This document shows, one piece after another, positions 1 through 10,404 of a stretch of DNA of 29,280 nucleotides. Position 1 is the first letter of the stretch; each line of letters starts with the position of its first letter. Position numbers and translations under genes: made by a program. A model generated the notes under the pieces. That model was given only the letters and a program-made list of their open reading frames with translations. It did not search any database and was not told where the DNA came from. Origin of the DNA: Tritrichomonas foetus (lineage: Eukaryota > Parabasalia > Tritrichomonadida > Tritrichomonadidae); the NCBI GenBank assembly GCA_001839685.1, contig MLAK01001174.1, positions 1 through 29,280 on the forward strand. Direction: 5' to 3'.

Positions 1-569
1 TTTTTCATTCGTTGGTTTCATTTCTGGATATTTATAGGGGGTGGTAATGACTCAAACATAATATATGTCGAAAATTTTGATAATTAGCTGGCTCGAATTC
101 TATAGTATTTTGCTATGCAAAATTCAGGAGTTATAGTATTTTAATTTTCTTTCTAAATTAAATGTATATTTTAATTAGATAGATTAAATATTTATTTTAT
201 AATATTATTAAAATAATCAACATAGAATTAGATATCTCGAAACCATTGATGAATAAAAATTCAAAGAATATATGGCAACATGATCATGACTCACAATCGC
301 ATTAATGCGATTGGTCTAGCTTTTCCATTCGCTCATTTGTTCAATGAAAACAACAGAATCTCGTGTTTTGCGAATCAGAGAAAACTTTCTTTTCCATATC
401 AAATTGTTAGTTTACAAATTAAGCCCAATTATAAACTAACAAAGACGAAAATTAAAGAGTTCTAAAATCAAAGCTTTTTATATAAAACAAATATTTATTA
501 TGTTATTAGTAAATTTGACTTTGAAAGAAGATCAAATTCATATTTTTGTAAAAAAAATATTAATCTTTT
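1..569. other. AT-rich intergenic region at left edge
   Basis: No convincing gene is seen. A 61-codon open stretch at 280-465 has no recognisable motif and is treated as chance. The segment contains one perfect 18-bp palindrome, listed separately. The 3' flank of the minus-strand leucine-rich-repeat gene lies at its right end, where the stop codon is followed by A residues (TAAAAAA on the sense strand). Confidence 0.6.
295..312. repeat. perfect 18-bp palindrome
   Basis: AATCGCATT is followed directly by its own reverse complement AATGCGATT, giving an uninterrupted palindrome centred on TTAA. It lies in a gene-free stretch. A dimeric protein-binding site or a short cruciform is possible; no function is shown. 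Confidence 0.6.
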
Positions 570-3488
570 TTAGTTGTTTTGTGGAATGTCAGGCAACTCA
601 ATTTCATCTCCATAATTATAATTATTAACATTTTCAACATTTTGGTTTTCGTCAATCATCTCTATATTGATTCCACTTGGTTTCAATACATCAGCTAAAT
701 TGGTGTCTGTCGCTTCTGATGTCTCTGTCGTTTCATCTCCTGTTTCTTCGTTTGCTTTACCATTTGTTTCATTATTTGATTCATCTTCTTCTTCTATACT
801 TCCAGAGTCGAATTGGCTCGGGGGTGACAAAAACGATGCGAAAGAATCCATTAGCAAGAATTTGCCTTTTTCTTCAAGTCTTTGTTCAGCATCAGGCCTT
901 CTTATAATTAAACTATTAAACTGAAGCGTTCTCATGTTATATGTTTCTGTTTCAAAATCTCTGTCATTAGCTTCATTTGACTCGAAAACAGTTTCGAGTT
1001 GATTCTTTGATGCATAAATTTCTTCTTCATTTTCTTCATTTTCAAGACTGACATTAGTTTCTGTGCTTACATTGGCAATATTTTGACGAACAATATCATT
1101 GTTATCAATATTTTCAACGTTTTCAGTAAATACTGGTGAATCAATGTGTTGGTATTCTTGTTCGAAGGGAAGTGGAAGCCCAACAACTTCAGTAATTGCA
1201 CTATGTTCACCAATTATGACTTGATTCATTCTTTGTTGCATTTCTAAGGTTATTGAGTCCAAAAGTAAATTAAGTATTTCATCTTTCAATAAAGAAAGTC
1301 CAGAAAACATTCCAGCATTGGCTTGATTCTTTGTTAACGTAAGTTGTGCAATTTGGCGTTTTTGGGAAACAATTTCAAAGAATTTTAATTGACTGGCTCG
1401 ATCAATATTACAGAGAATGTAATAAACATCATTCACAGGGAAACTTGCTTCAACAAATTGTTGTGATTTACCGATAATATCAAGAAAGTCCAAAATTGGT
1501 GGTAATGTTGTTGGACAACTATCATCAATTTTAATGATCTTTAAAGAAGAATTTGCTCGCAGCATACTATTTACTGCTTTTAAGCCAATATCACCAATGG
1601 AATTTCCACTTATATCAATTTCTTCAAGTGTTCTATTCATGTGTAATGCTGTAATTAAAGGAATAATCTCATTATTTAATGAATAGGATTCACGATCGCC
1701 AGATATATATAGTGATTTAAGGTTTGCATATTGTAACAAAATTGCTAATTTGCCTCCAATTCCAGTCATTCGCTTTGTATAATTACATGAAAGTGAAAGA
1801 TGTCTTAAACAGGTAAATTTTTGAAGATCATTCATAATTGGATCATTCAAAGTGAGTCCATTTTGATTTAAAGTCAATTCAATAATTTTTTCTGCTTTTT
1901 TAGCTAAAGTTTCCATGACAGAACTGTATCTCTGTCCATGAATTGAAAGCCTACAGAGGGAAAGTTTAATTTCATTCAAATTATTATTTGTTAAAACAGA
2001 ATCAAGCACAAGAAGAAGCTGTTTTTCATTAAATGAACAACCAGATATATCCAAATCATTTAAAGTTTTGGATTCATGCAAATATTTTGCAAGTAAATTC
2101 GTTGATTGATCATCAAATTTACTATCAATGATTTTTAAGATTGAAATTGGTTGTCCACTCAAAGAAAGCCCCTCAATTATTGCTATTGGCTTATCAAGTG
2201 GTCCTAATTCAAGTCTAGTTAAGTATTTTATCACATTTTCCTCATTACCACCGCCATCACTTAAACTTTCCACATCATTGTCACTACTGACATCATCCAA
2301 CTCATTTGCTCCATCTCCATTATTATCTTTATTTCTGTTCCTGTTTGAATTTCTATTTAAGTCGTTACGAAAGTTATTTACATCGTCGTTTTCAATGGAA
2401 GAAATGCTTAAAATGTATTCAAAAAATTGGTCACAATTTGCTTTGTTGAAACGATTTCCAACAAGAGCCAATTGTTGAATGCCATGTGTATTTGGATTAT
2501 CGGTTAATGATGAAAGTAAGGTAGTTATGTCAAGTGTTGTCAATCCACAATTGTTTAATCTCAAAGAAAGAAGCGGTGCTCTATAACTTGAAAGGGCATC
2601 GACAAAAAATGAAATATCGATCATTTTATTTGACGAAAAATCCCAATAAACAACACCTGGATTTAAAGCTTGTAGCATTGCATTTGCTATTTGGGCACAG
2701 CCTTCTTCAGCTCCAGATTCGACAATTCTGACCATTTTCAAGCATGGATTCATTAAAATAGGTGAAGCAATAGCTAATACAATATCACTTCTGGTGATGT
2801 CTGAACAATTGATACCTTGAACAAATGGATCAAACATAATTGATGCAGTAATTGGCCGAATATCTGTCGACATCCCCAAACCACATTCCATGAGATGTAT
2901 TGGAAGTTGTGTGAAGTCAAAAACGCCATTACCTGCCTGCATCAGTTTATGAAAGTATCGAGGGATGTCATGATAGTAGGTAACATTATAGTAAGAGCAG
3001 TTTGCATTGTAAGTGAACTGAAATTTTTGTGAAGGTGAAAGAGGTGGATTAAAGACAGGAAATTCATTTGAATTATGTGTCTTGAAAGGGAAGCGGAGCA
3101 CTGGTGGCATCATCGGATTACTCAAAATAAAATTCCGAATTAGGTTTCGCGTAAAGCGAATGGCGGCCGGAGACTTGATTATAAAGTGAGAAGAAATTGT
3201 ATCAATTAAAACAGTATGGTCATTTTTTGTTGTAATTGATGTGATGTCAAATACATGAAACGTGGTTAAAACCCTAAAACTTCGGCCAAAAAAGCCGCGG
3301 TTACAAATTGTTACCATATGTTCAGAAAGAGCAACTGCAGCATTATCGTACCGTTTCGTATTATATTTAACATTTGCACGAAATGCAATATGAATCTTAG
3401 CTTGATGTAGAGGAACTAGTCTTTCAACCTGATCTTGCTCAGAAGATCTTAAATGGTAATCAAAGCGAGATGAGAATATAAAACTCAT
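570..3488 (-). CDS. CARMIL-like leucine-rich-repeat protein
   Basis: A 972-residue protein. Residues about 30-125 look like the non-canonical PH domain of CARMIL proteins (beta-rich, ending in a helix FTRNLIRNFIL). Residues about 240-690 carry ribonuclease-inhibitor-type leucine-rich repeats, for example SLRLNNCGLTTLDITTLL and EEIDISGNSIGDIGLKAV. The family regulates actin capping protein at membranes. An Asn/Asp-rich loop at about 368-414 (NRNSNRNRNKDNNGDG) interrupts the repeat array. The last 180 residues are acidic and Asn/Glu-rich. I see no capping-protein-interaction motif (LxHxTxxRPK-like) or proline-rich tail, so the capping function is unproven. The start is the first ATG after an initiator at 3501-3508. 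Order and PH-LRR architecture support the call; a generic LRR protein is the alternative. Confidence 0.7.
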   Translation of the reverse strand: MSFIFSSRFDYHLRSSEQDQVERLVPLHQAKIHIAFRANVKYNTKRYDNAAVALSEHMVTICNRGFFGRSFRVLTTFHVFDITSITTKNDHTVLIDTISSHFIIKSPAAIRFTRNLIRNFILSNPMMPPVLRFPFKTHNSNEFPVFNPPLSPSQKFQFTYNANCSYYNVTYYHDIPRYFHKLMQAGNGVFDFTQLPIHLMECGLGMSTDIRPITASIMFDPFVQGINCSDITRSDIVLAIASPILMNPCLKMVRIVESGAEEGCAQIANAMLQALNPGVVYWDFSSNKMIDISFFVDALSSYRAPLLSLRLNNCGLTTLDITTLLSSLTDNPNTHGIQQLALVGNRFNKANCDQFFEYILSISSIENDDVNNFRNDLNRNSNRNRNKDNNGDGANELDDVSSDNDVESLSDGGGNEENVIKYLTRLELGPLDKPIAIIEGLSLSGQPISILKIIDSKFDDQSTNLLAKYLHESKTLNDLDISGCSFNEKQLLLVLDSVLTNNNLNEIKLSLCRLSIHGQRYSSVMETLAKKAEKIIELTLNQNGLTLNDPIMNDLQKFTCLRHLSLSCNYTKRMTGIGGKLAILLQYANLKSLYISGDRESYSLNNEIIPLITALHMNRTLEEIDISGNSIGDIGLKAVNSMLRANSSLKIIKIDDSCPTTLPPILDFLDIIGKSQQFVEASFPVNDVYYILCNIDRASQLKFFEIVSQKRQIAQLTLTKNQANAGMFSGLSLLKDEILNLLLDSITLEMQQRMNQVIIGEHSAITEVVGLPLPFEQEYQHIDSPVFTENVENIDNNDIVRQNIANVSTETNVSLENEENEEEIYASKNQLETVFESNEANDRDFETETYNMRTLQFNSLIIRRPDAEQRLEEKGKFLLMDSFASFLSPPSQFDSGSIEEEDESNNETNGKANEETGDETTETSEATDTNLADVLKPSGINIEMIDENQNVENVNNYNYGDEIELPDIPQNN

Positions 3489-3500
3489 TTTTTGATCTTG

Positions 3501-3508
3501 TAAAATGA
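3501..3508 (-). promoter_or_regulatory. initiator (TCATTTTA) of the LRR gene
   Basis: The minus strand reads TCATTTTA twelve bases before the ATG at 3488. It fits the parabasalid initiator TCA(+1)YTTTA-like consensus and would give a 5' leader of about 15 nt, typical of trichomonads. Confidence 0.55.
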
Positions 3509-4111
3509 AATTTGAGAATACAAATTGAAATTGAGTTATGATACATTCAATTATGATAACTTTTTAATTAAAATAATGATGTCATTTTGAATCAGCTTTA
3601 TTATGAATCTTTTGAAATATTTCATTATTGAACGTTTTGAATTAATTATCTATATTTGATTAATTATATTGTGATAATTATTTCAATCTTACAAACAGAA
3701 AAAGTTGAATAATATCAAGTTTTTGAATGAACTGTTGTTTATAAAAAATGTGATATGATAGTTTGATAATCATAATTTCGGAAGATAATACTCAAGTCAA
3801 ACAGTTTCATGATTTAGTTATATATACGATAGGAATATTGTAAATCATATCAAAATGGGTAATTTTATATCGTTTTTTATTTTTTTTCATATTTAGATGA
3901 GTCATTTTTTAATCAGGATAAAATTATTCCTTACTTTTTATTACGTCTCTATAATAGTTCCTTTTATAAACTTATTTCTTGAAATTAGATTTGGAGGAAA
4001 TAGGATTGTATTTAAATTTAGCCGTTTTGTATTGCGAAATTATAGCTTTAATAGTTTTATAAATGATTTTATATTAATATCCACATATAGTGAGGAAAAA
4101 ATGATTAATTT
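3509..4111. other. AT-rich intergenic spacer
   Basis: The spacer separates the divergent LRR and pseudokinase genes. An 81-codon open stretch at 3897-4142 is rich in Phe/Ile and runs into the inverted-repeat element, so it is not called as a gene. Nothing else is recognised. Confidence 0.55.
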
Positions 4112-4259
4112 TAGGGTCAACTGCCAAAAAATAAACCTTTGAATTATATTTGAATAGATTTGTGGCAGTTTAATTCAAAACATAACTTTTTCCGAAAAAC
4201 TGGTATAACCACTATTTCTTTCAAATTAAATAAATATAAACGTATGGCAGTTGACTCTA
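4112..4259. mobile_element. candidate mariner-like MITE, 144 bp
   Basis: A left end GGGTCAACTGCCA (4114-4126) is matched by TGGCAGTTGACTC (4245-4257), the inverted copy with one mismatch. Both ends are flanked by TA (4112-4113 and 4258-4259), as expected for a Tc1/mariner target-site duplication. The 118-bp interior is AT-rich and non-coding and holds a further partial GTGGCAGTTTA. Size, short inverted termini and TA flanks fit a miniature inverted-repeat element; no second copy was found in the window, so the call is structural. Confidence 0.5.
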
Positions 4260-4404
4260 AATTTAGATTTCCGATGACATGTGAGTTTTGATGATTGATG
4301 AAGAATAAAAGTTGTATAATAACAACACTAGATTCAACAGGTATGATCTTTTTCGAAAATAAAATATGAGTGAAATATAACTAATGAAAATAGATAGATA
4401 AAAA

Positions 4405-4427
4405 AAGGCCGTTTAATTATTCACTAA
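4405..4427 (+). promoter_or_regulatory. core promoter: GGCCGTTTAAT plus TCACTAA initiator
   Basis: AAGGCCGTTTAAT (4405-4417) is followed by TCACTAA (4421-4427), and the ATG is at 4431. The first block recurs before the MAN1/Src1 gene at 27581 and resembles GGCCTTTTAAG before eS1. The second fits the parabasalid TCA initiator, implying a leader under 10 nt. Confidence 0.55.
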
Positions 4428-4430
4428 CGA

Positions 4431-7400
4431 ATGTCGACATGTGATGAAATTTTTTCGACATTCTTTCGAGGATATTTTTCACACAAAAATATAAAAGAGA
4501 AAGCCGTGCGCAATACAGCAGCGATTGTTATTCAAAGAGCATTTCGTCGATATTTATTTTTAAAATCCCGCTATTTCGAACAAAGACAACATGCTGCATA
4601 TAGAATTCAGCATTTATGGAGGGAATTCAATCGAAGACTCAAATGGAATCGTTTATACAATCCGCCAAAAAATCAATCATTATTAGATCAATTGGCATCT
4701 TCGCTAATTTCACAACCGGGACCGCCAAAAGACAGAGCACCAAGGAACAATAAAAGAAAAGTTCTTGTTAATTTACTTCCTCCTTATCGAAATAAAAATA
4801 AGAATAAATTATCACCTCGTGATATTGAAGAGATGGAAGAAAATCAGCAGAATACTTTAAAATGGGTCACAAAAGATATTATGACATCATTCATGCGCGG
4901 AATAAATAATATTTTAAGCAAGAGAGATGAATTGAAAGAACTAAATTTCAAACATTTACAAAGAGTTGTATCAAAATCTTTTTATTCAATTGCAAATCAT
5001 TCAAATGAAACAAGTGATCTAATCATTTGCTCATTTTTACATGCACCTACTTTTACTATTTATACAGTAACAAAAGATCATATTTCGAGACAATCTATAG
5101 ATTTAGTTCTTGAAGAAGTTGAAGATTTTTATATAAATTTCAGTTCTCATATCATTGATGCAGATATGCATAAATTATCGGGTAGGATTTTTTGCCTCTT
5201 AAGTGATTGGAAAATTACTGTTTTTGAAAATGGTTATTATAGTCGGCCATATAAGCTTCCAATAGAAAGGCCTCGTAATCCACAAGTAAAATATTTGAAA
5301 GTTGATAAATTTGGATATCTTTGGATAACCTTCACAAATACACAGAGTATCATTTATATGCTTGATCCTCTTTGTTATTCAGTAATCACCAAATTTCCGA
5401 TTATTTTACCACAGAAAAAGATCATCAAATCATTTTTTCCTATTTATGACAATGGAAAACTGATTTCCTTTTTTGCTACATCAAAGTCAACATCATCATT
5501 TTATATAATTCGAACAAATGGGGAAGTTATAAACACCTTTAATTCACATAGTAAATTTACACCAAAATTTGTTGTAACTAAAATACATGTTTTAACATAT
5601 GGAAATGACAAGAAAATGGTTTTATATAGACGAATCGGTGAAAAATTAACAGAATTACAATCATTTTTTCTTCATTCAGTACCAATTTCGGCAATTTTTA
5701 TTCATGGGTTGAAATTATTTGCTGTTTCTTTTCAAGACGGAAAAATAAATTTTTATACAATGGGAAATGAAAACTACTCAAAAACGCTGCCGCTGAATCA
5801 AGTTCCAGAAAATATGCGTGATAAAGCTTCCGAAGTTATTGGTAATCCTACTACGACACAAAGTCGTTTGATGTATTCGATTGTTTTATCAATGCGTGTT
5901 TGTTCATATGCAGTTTCACTCTCTGCTATTCAATTTTCAGAAGACGCAGCTTTAATTCAATGTCATTTAATTAACAATCAAGTTCTTACGTTTTGGCTTC
6001 TAAAACAACACTATAAACTAAAATGCATTCATTATGATAATGTTTGCTGCCAGCCATGTATTTTATCAATTCAGCGAAATGCAAGACAAGTTTGCGAATC
6101 AATTTTCTCTGAACTTAGTTATCCAATTGATAGAACTAGAAGGCAATTTTTTCGAGATACACAATATTTGCAACAAATTGGATATGAATTTGAAAAACGT
6201 TTTATTGCTGCAAGGTTTCGATCAAAAGAAATTGAAGAGGCGGCAAAAATTTTAATGCAGTCTCCTTTTCGACGTTGGGTTCGATCTTTATCATTTCTTG
6301 AAAAAAACACAATTTCTGTTTATGAAATATTTTATTTCACTAGGCATCTAATTATAACAAAATTTAAATCGGTTGAAGAAATGAATGCTTATATTGTTCA
6401 ACATATTCCAAGTTTTGCAAGGCCTTCAGTTGGCGCTACAGGTGAAATGATTGGTACAAAGTTTAGTTTAAGTGAATTAAAAACTATTCTACCACTTTTC
6501 ATTGATCATTGCTCTGAAGAATTAAAGATTTATATAAAAGAACAAGAACGTTGCTATAATAAACCAGTAAACTTTGTGTCCTTGCAGTTTAAGGATTTGA
6601 TATGTGAAAGAAATAGACATGTGATTTACAGACTTACACAAATTGAAGATATTGTTAAAAATAGAATGTTTGGTACCACAACAAGAAGAAACTTCATTGC
6701 AAGTTTAAAATGCCCAAAATTTTCGTTAAAAGTTCCCGAAATTGTACCAGAAAATGCAATGCCGCAATTTACACCCAAATGGATGAAAGAAAGCAAATAT
6801 TGTATGCCAGATCCACTTGTAGAAAGATTTCGATATCATTCATTCAGAGAATTGGAAATTGATGATAACGAAATTATTTATTGCTCATACGGTGCTGAAT
6901 CACCATATGCTAAAAATATTCCACTTAAAGGTGTATTACCAATGCAAGAAATTAGCATTACTCGACCAATGTCCAAAATGAGTATGACCTTTGATTTAAT
7001 TGCTGTTTCACCTGATTCATCCAGATATATTGTTCAATATCCGATAGAAAATGTCCCATTGAATTATATCCTTGCATCAGGTCCATTTAGAGAATTTCAA
7101 GTGAATTCAATTCATGTCGCTCGATATTGGCTCTCTCAAATATTAATGATTATTGCTGCTCTCCATAAGCATAAAATTGTGTTGCGATCTTTGCTTCCTT
7201 CTAATCTTTTTGTGTCATATGATGGTGTAAATGTTCAAGTACAAAGTCTTGCTGATGCATTGTTTGTAAAAGATAAAGATGATAAACCACTCCCATTTGA
7301 AAACACACCATGGAATCCACCTGAATGTTATTATCAAGAAAGAGCAACACCAGCTTTTGATATTTTCCAATTTGGTGTTTTAATGGCATATATGATGACC

Positions 7401-10028
7401 GGAGTAATGCCAAATGCTTTTAACGAAGTCATAAAATATCATAAAAAGATGTCTCAACAAGAATATTCAGATATTTTATTAAATGATAATTTCATGTATG
7501 ATCCATTTGACAATATTCCAGTTGATGATATTGAAGTTTTCGTGAAAAAAGGTGTAGATTTAGTCACATTAATCGATGTTGATAGCTCATTTTCAATGAA
7601 AGAAATCGTTCGATGTTGTTTGGATGTAAATCCAAGGCGAAGACCATCAGCCAAACAGTTACTTCAACATCCTTTCTTTAATTTGCCGCAATTTTTGGTG
7701 AAGAGAGCTCGCAATTATGCATCAAACATTGTCAGAAAGGTTCCCGTTCCTCTTTTAGTTGATGGTATATTTTTCACTTTGTTTGATAAAATTAAAGAGG
7801 AAATGGAAGAAAGTGATAGCTATGAAATTAAGCAAGAAAAACTTTCAAATAAAGATAACCAAAGAGGAAATGTTAAAAATTACGAAAATGAAATATATAA
7901 AGGCAGCAAAGTATCTTCTTTAAATGTTGCTGTCAATATTCTCAATTATTTCTTGAATCCATCTAGGAAACAGAATGTTCGACTTAAATTCCCAATCGAT
8001 GAGAAGATGAAAAATGAACTAGTTGAAGAAGTTTTAAATCAAAATATTTTTAATCGAATGGCATTACATGTTGTTCATCATTTACAATCCAGATTTGAAA
8101 TCGAAAGAAAAATTGATGAAGATATGGCTTTTAATGATATTGTTAGTCTTTACCATCAATTCTTTATTTCATGTTTGGATCAGCCAGCAGTTTTTGTTAA
8201 ATGCTTTAATTCTTTTAGATATTTAGCGACAGGATTAAAAAAGAACAATGATTCTTTTCTTTTGAGTAACTTTTTGCACAGTAAAATGAGACCATTTGTT
8301 GAATTTTTCTTCACAAAGATTCCACCAAAGATGCAAAAAGAATTACATGTTTCCTCATTTTATTGTGAACATTTTATGAAATTCTATGATAACAATCGTG
8401 ATTTTGATGAAGGAATTGCCGAAAAAAGCGAGTTGCGTTGTGCTTCTGTTTTAAATTTTTATTTAAATTTCATTGATTTATACCCATGCCCAGAAATTCT
8501 GAAGCTTTTCCATGATTTTAAAGTATTTCATAAAATTGATTTATGCTTATGCTTTTCTAATCATTCTGTTAAATTAGAAGCTCTTAATCTATCAATTAGG
8601 CTCCTTAGTTTCAAGTATATTGATCGAAAAATGCTTGATAGATATGTTTCTACTCAAATTCCAAACTTTTTAACAGATGAAGCTACTCCATATCAAGAAA
8701 AAGTTGCTGCTCTTGAAATAGCAAGATTGATTTTATTTTCCAAATCATTAATTGCTATTTCACATCTTTTAATGGTTAATATTGTTGAAGCAATTCTGTT
8801 TTGTTGTCCACCTCGTGTTGATCGAAATTCATATTCAATATGGGGGCAAAATAATGAAGTTCGAATTTCTGAAATTGCAAAAAAATTACTCGCTGATATC
8901 TGTCAAAAAGGAATGAGTCATATGTTCAAACGATTTATTTTTGAAAGCAAAGAATTATTCCAAGAATTGTCTCAGATGAAGCTTATTAGTTATAATGATT
9001 TTGATTATTTTGAAGATGAAATTGCAAAAATGAAGAATGGTGTAATTTCAGATGCTCTTGTTTCAATTTTAAGAATTGCAGAATCATCACCAATGGTTTC
9101 TGTACTTTCAATGACTAGGTCAACAAAAAAAGTGTTTGCTGATTCTTTAGTAATTATTGCTAAATTCTTAATGAATCAAACAATGATAGATCCAGAATTG
9201 TTTTTATCTCTTTTAAGAATTTGGAATTATCATAAAATTACAATTTATCAACCACTTTTAGAGAGAATAATGGATGATTTCAAAAAGAGAAAACCCGGAA
9301 GTTCCAAATTAATTGATCTAACCTTTTCAATTTTGAAAGATGTTCCTGAATATTTCATAAAGACTATCGATATCTGGATAGAAAATATAAAAATTGAATA
9401 TAATGAAATTAAGCAAATGATTGAAAAAAGATCCATCATTCAGAGCATTGTTGATAATTATGCAGAATCACGAAAACGTAGAATTAATATGCTTCATTCA
9501 ATATTAACAACGCGCGATTCAAAATTAACCGTGTTTTTTGAACATACATCCTTCTTAAACTTATTATTCCAAGAATTACTACCAGATGTTCATAAATTCG
9601 ATATCAATATGAAAGTACTACCACAACATTTTGCTGAATATAATCGAACTTATCCTATAAGAAGTGAATCAATTCTATTTATTCGAGATATTATAATCAA
9701 TAGAAGTAAAAATGCTCCTTTGTTTTATTATTTCTCTCAAATTATGAGACTTAAAGGAATTCTTGAAAGAGAATCTGAATTGGTAATGAAAATAGCTGAT
9801 CCAGTTTTCAGGAAAACAACAATCAAACTCCTGAATGTGCTAGATGATCGCGATTCGCCATTCGAAGTTAGCAAACATGTACTCAAGAACCGATTGTTAC
9901 TTAATCTAAAAGAAGAGGATTTGAATGATTGGGACAACTTTGAAATCCTGAGAAGTGCTTTTGCTCAAGATTCAAAGAAGGAGAGCATTAAGAGAGTTCG
10001 TCCTTTATATGATTCTTTAACATCATAG
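4431..10028 (+). CDS. IQ-motif, beta-propeller-like, pseudokinase giant protein
   Basis: A 1865-residue protein. Two IQ motifs sit at about 31-48 (IVIQRAFRRYLFLKSRY) and 55-72 (AAYRIQHLWREFNRRLKW), suggesting calmodulin binding. About 180-560 is beta-rich with repeated hydrophobic strands and may be a WD40-like propeller. About 820-1083 has a protein-kinase fold: a C-lobe with WNPPECYYQERATPAFDIFQFG standing for the APE/DxWxxG region and a final RRRPSAKQLLQHPFF. The catalytic loop reads VLRSLLPSNLF instead of HRDxKxxN, the DFG position reads QSLAD, and no glycine loop or ion-pair lysine is visible, so it should be inactive. Residues 1150-1865 look like helical ARM/HEAT-type repeats. The arrangement recalls large flagellar or scaffold proteins, but I recognise no named family. 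Confidence 0.8.
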   Translation: MSTCDEIFSTFFRGYFSHKNIKEKAVRNTAAIVIQRAFRRYLFLKSRYFEQRQHAAYRIQHLWREFNRRLKWNRLYNPPKNQSLLDQLASSLISQPGPPKDRAPRNNKRKVLVNLLPPYRNKNKNKLSPRDIEEMEENQQNTLKWVTKDIMTSFMRGINNILSKRDELKELNFKHLQRVVSKSFYSIANHSNETSDLIICSFLHAPTFTIYTVTKDHISRQSIDLVLEEVEDFYINFSSHIIDADMHKLSGRIFCLLSDWKITVFENGYYSRPYKLPIERPRNPQVKYLKVDKFGYLWITFTNTQSIIYMLDPLCYSVITKFPIILPQKKIIKSFFPIYDNGKLISFFATSKSTSSFYIIRTNGEVINTFNSHSKFTPKFVVTKIHVLTYGNDKKMVLYRRIGEKLTELQSFFLHSVPISAIFIHGLKLFAVSFQDGKINFYTMGNENYSKTLPLNQVPENMRDKASEVIGNPTTTQSRLMYSIVLSMRVCSYAVSLSAIQFSEDAALIQCHLINNQVLTFWLLKQHYKLKCIHYDNVCCQPCILSIQRNARQVCESIFSELSYPIDRTRRQFFRDTQYLQQIGYEFEKRFIAARFRSKEIEEAAKILMQSPFRRWVRSLSFLEKNTISVYEIFYFTRHLIITKFKSVEEMNAYIVQHIPSFARPSVGATGEMIGTKFSLSELKTILPLFIDHCSEELKIYIKEQERCYNKPVNFVSLQFKDLICERNRHVIYRLTQIEDIVKNRMFGTTTRRNFIASLKCPKFSLKVPEIVPENAMPQFTPKWMKESKYCMPDPLVERFRYHSFRELEIDDNEIIYCSYGAESPYAKNIPLKGVLPMQEISITRPMSKMSMTFDLIAVSPDSSRYIVQYPIENVPLNYILASGPFREFQVNSIHVARYWLSQILMIIAALHKHKIVLRSLLPSNLFVSYDGVNVQVQSLADALFVKDKDDKPLPFENTPWNPPECYYQERATPAFDIFQFGVLMAYMMTGVMPNAFNEVIKYHKKMSQQEYSDILLNDNFMYDPFDNIPVDDIEVFVKKGVDLVTLIDVDSSFSMKEIVRCCLDVNPRRRPSAKQLLQHPFFNLPQFLVKRARNYASNIVRKVPVPLLVDGIFFTLFDKIKEEMEESDSYEIKQEKLSNKDNQRGNVKNYENEIYKGSKVSSLNVAVNILNYFLNPSRKQNVRLKFPIDEKMKNELVEEVLNQNIFNRMALHVVHHLQSRFEIERKIDEDMAFNDIVSLYHQFFISCLDQPAVFVKCFNSFRYLATGLKKNNDSFLLSNFLHSKMRPFVEFFFTKIPPKMQKELHVSSFYCEHFMKFYDNNRDFDEGIAEKSELRCASVLNFYLNFIDLYPCPEILKLFHDFKVFHKIDLCLCFSNHSVKLEALNLSIRLLSFKYIDRKMLDRYVSTQIPNFLTDEATPYQEKVAALEIARLILFSKSLIAISHLLMVNIVEAILFCCPPRVDRNSYSIWGQNNEVRISEIAKKLLADICQKGMSHMFKRFIFESKELFQELSQMKLISYNDFDYFEDEIAKMKNGVISDALVSILRIAESSPMVSVLSMTRSTKKVFADSLVIIAKFLMNQTMIDPELFLSLLRIWNYHKITIYQPLLERIMDDFKKRKPGSSKLIDLTFSILKDVPEYFIKTIDIWIENIKIEYNEIKQMIEKRSIIQSIVDNYAESRKRRINMLHSILTTRDSKLTVFFEHTSFLNLLFQELLPDVHKFDINMKVLPQHFAEYNRTYPIRSESILFIRDIIINRSKNAPLFYYFSQIMRLKGILERESELVMKIADPVFRKTTIKLLNVLDDRDSPFEVSKHVLKNRLLLNLKEEDLNDWDNFEILRSAFAQDSKKESIKRVRPLYDSLTS

Positions 10029-10404
10029 CTCATTTACCATGTTACCATTTTTTATTTATTGTGGCAAATATATTATTATTTGCTTTGTTTTGTAAATATT
10101 AGGTTTTGTTAATCAGATATCTTATTTTCTTTTTTTGTTTTGTTTTTGTTTGTTTTTTTGTTCATATACATATATATCATAATTTTTTATCTTTGAGTGT
10201 ATGCATACATGCATATATTCCTTCTTATGAATCGATTCGATTCAAACGAATCATGCATCAAGATTCTTGATTTCACAGAAGTGAGAGGTAAATTTAAAAA
10301 GATATTTGGTCGTATTACATTTCCTGATATGTGATGTAAAAAATTATTTCCTCAATTCGTTGGAGAACGTTTATTCCAAGTGACTGCCCAAGGAGAGCCT
10401 GATT
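10029..10404. other. T-rich 3' flank and spacer
   Basis: No gene. A T-rich run (10125-10162) follows the pseudokinase stop, then alternating ATATAT/ATGCAT segments. GAATCGATTC, an exact 10-bp palindrome, lies near 10230. GAACGTTTATTC at about 10366 is the only promoter-like string I see before the Rpn12 gene; no clear TCA initiator is present. Confidence 0.45.

Noticed and set aside
280..465. 61-codon plus-strand open frame
   Set aside because: Short, no motif, no initiator and composition like the surrounding spacer.
3897..4142. 81-codon plus-strand open frame
   Set aside because: Phe/Ile-rich AT-driven translation that runs into the inverted-repeat element; no promoter or family resemblance.
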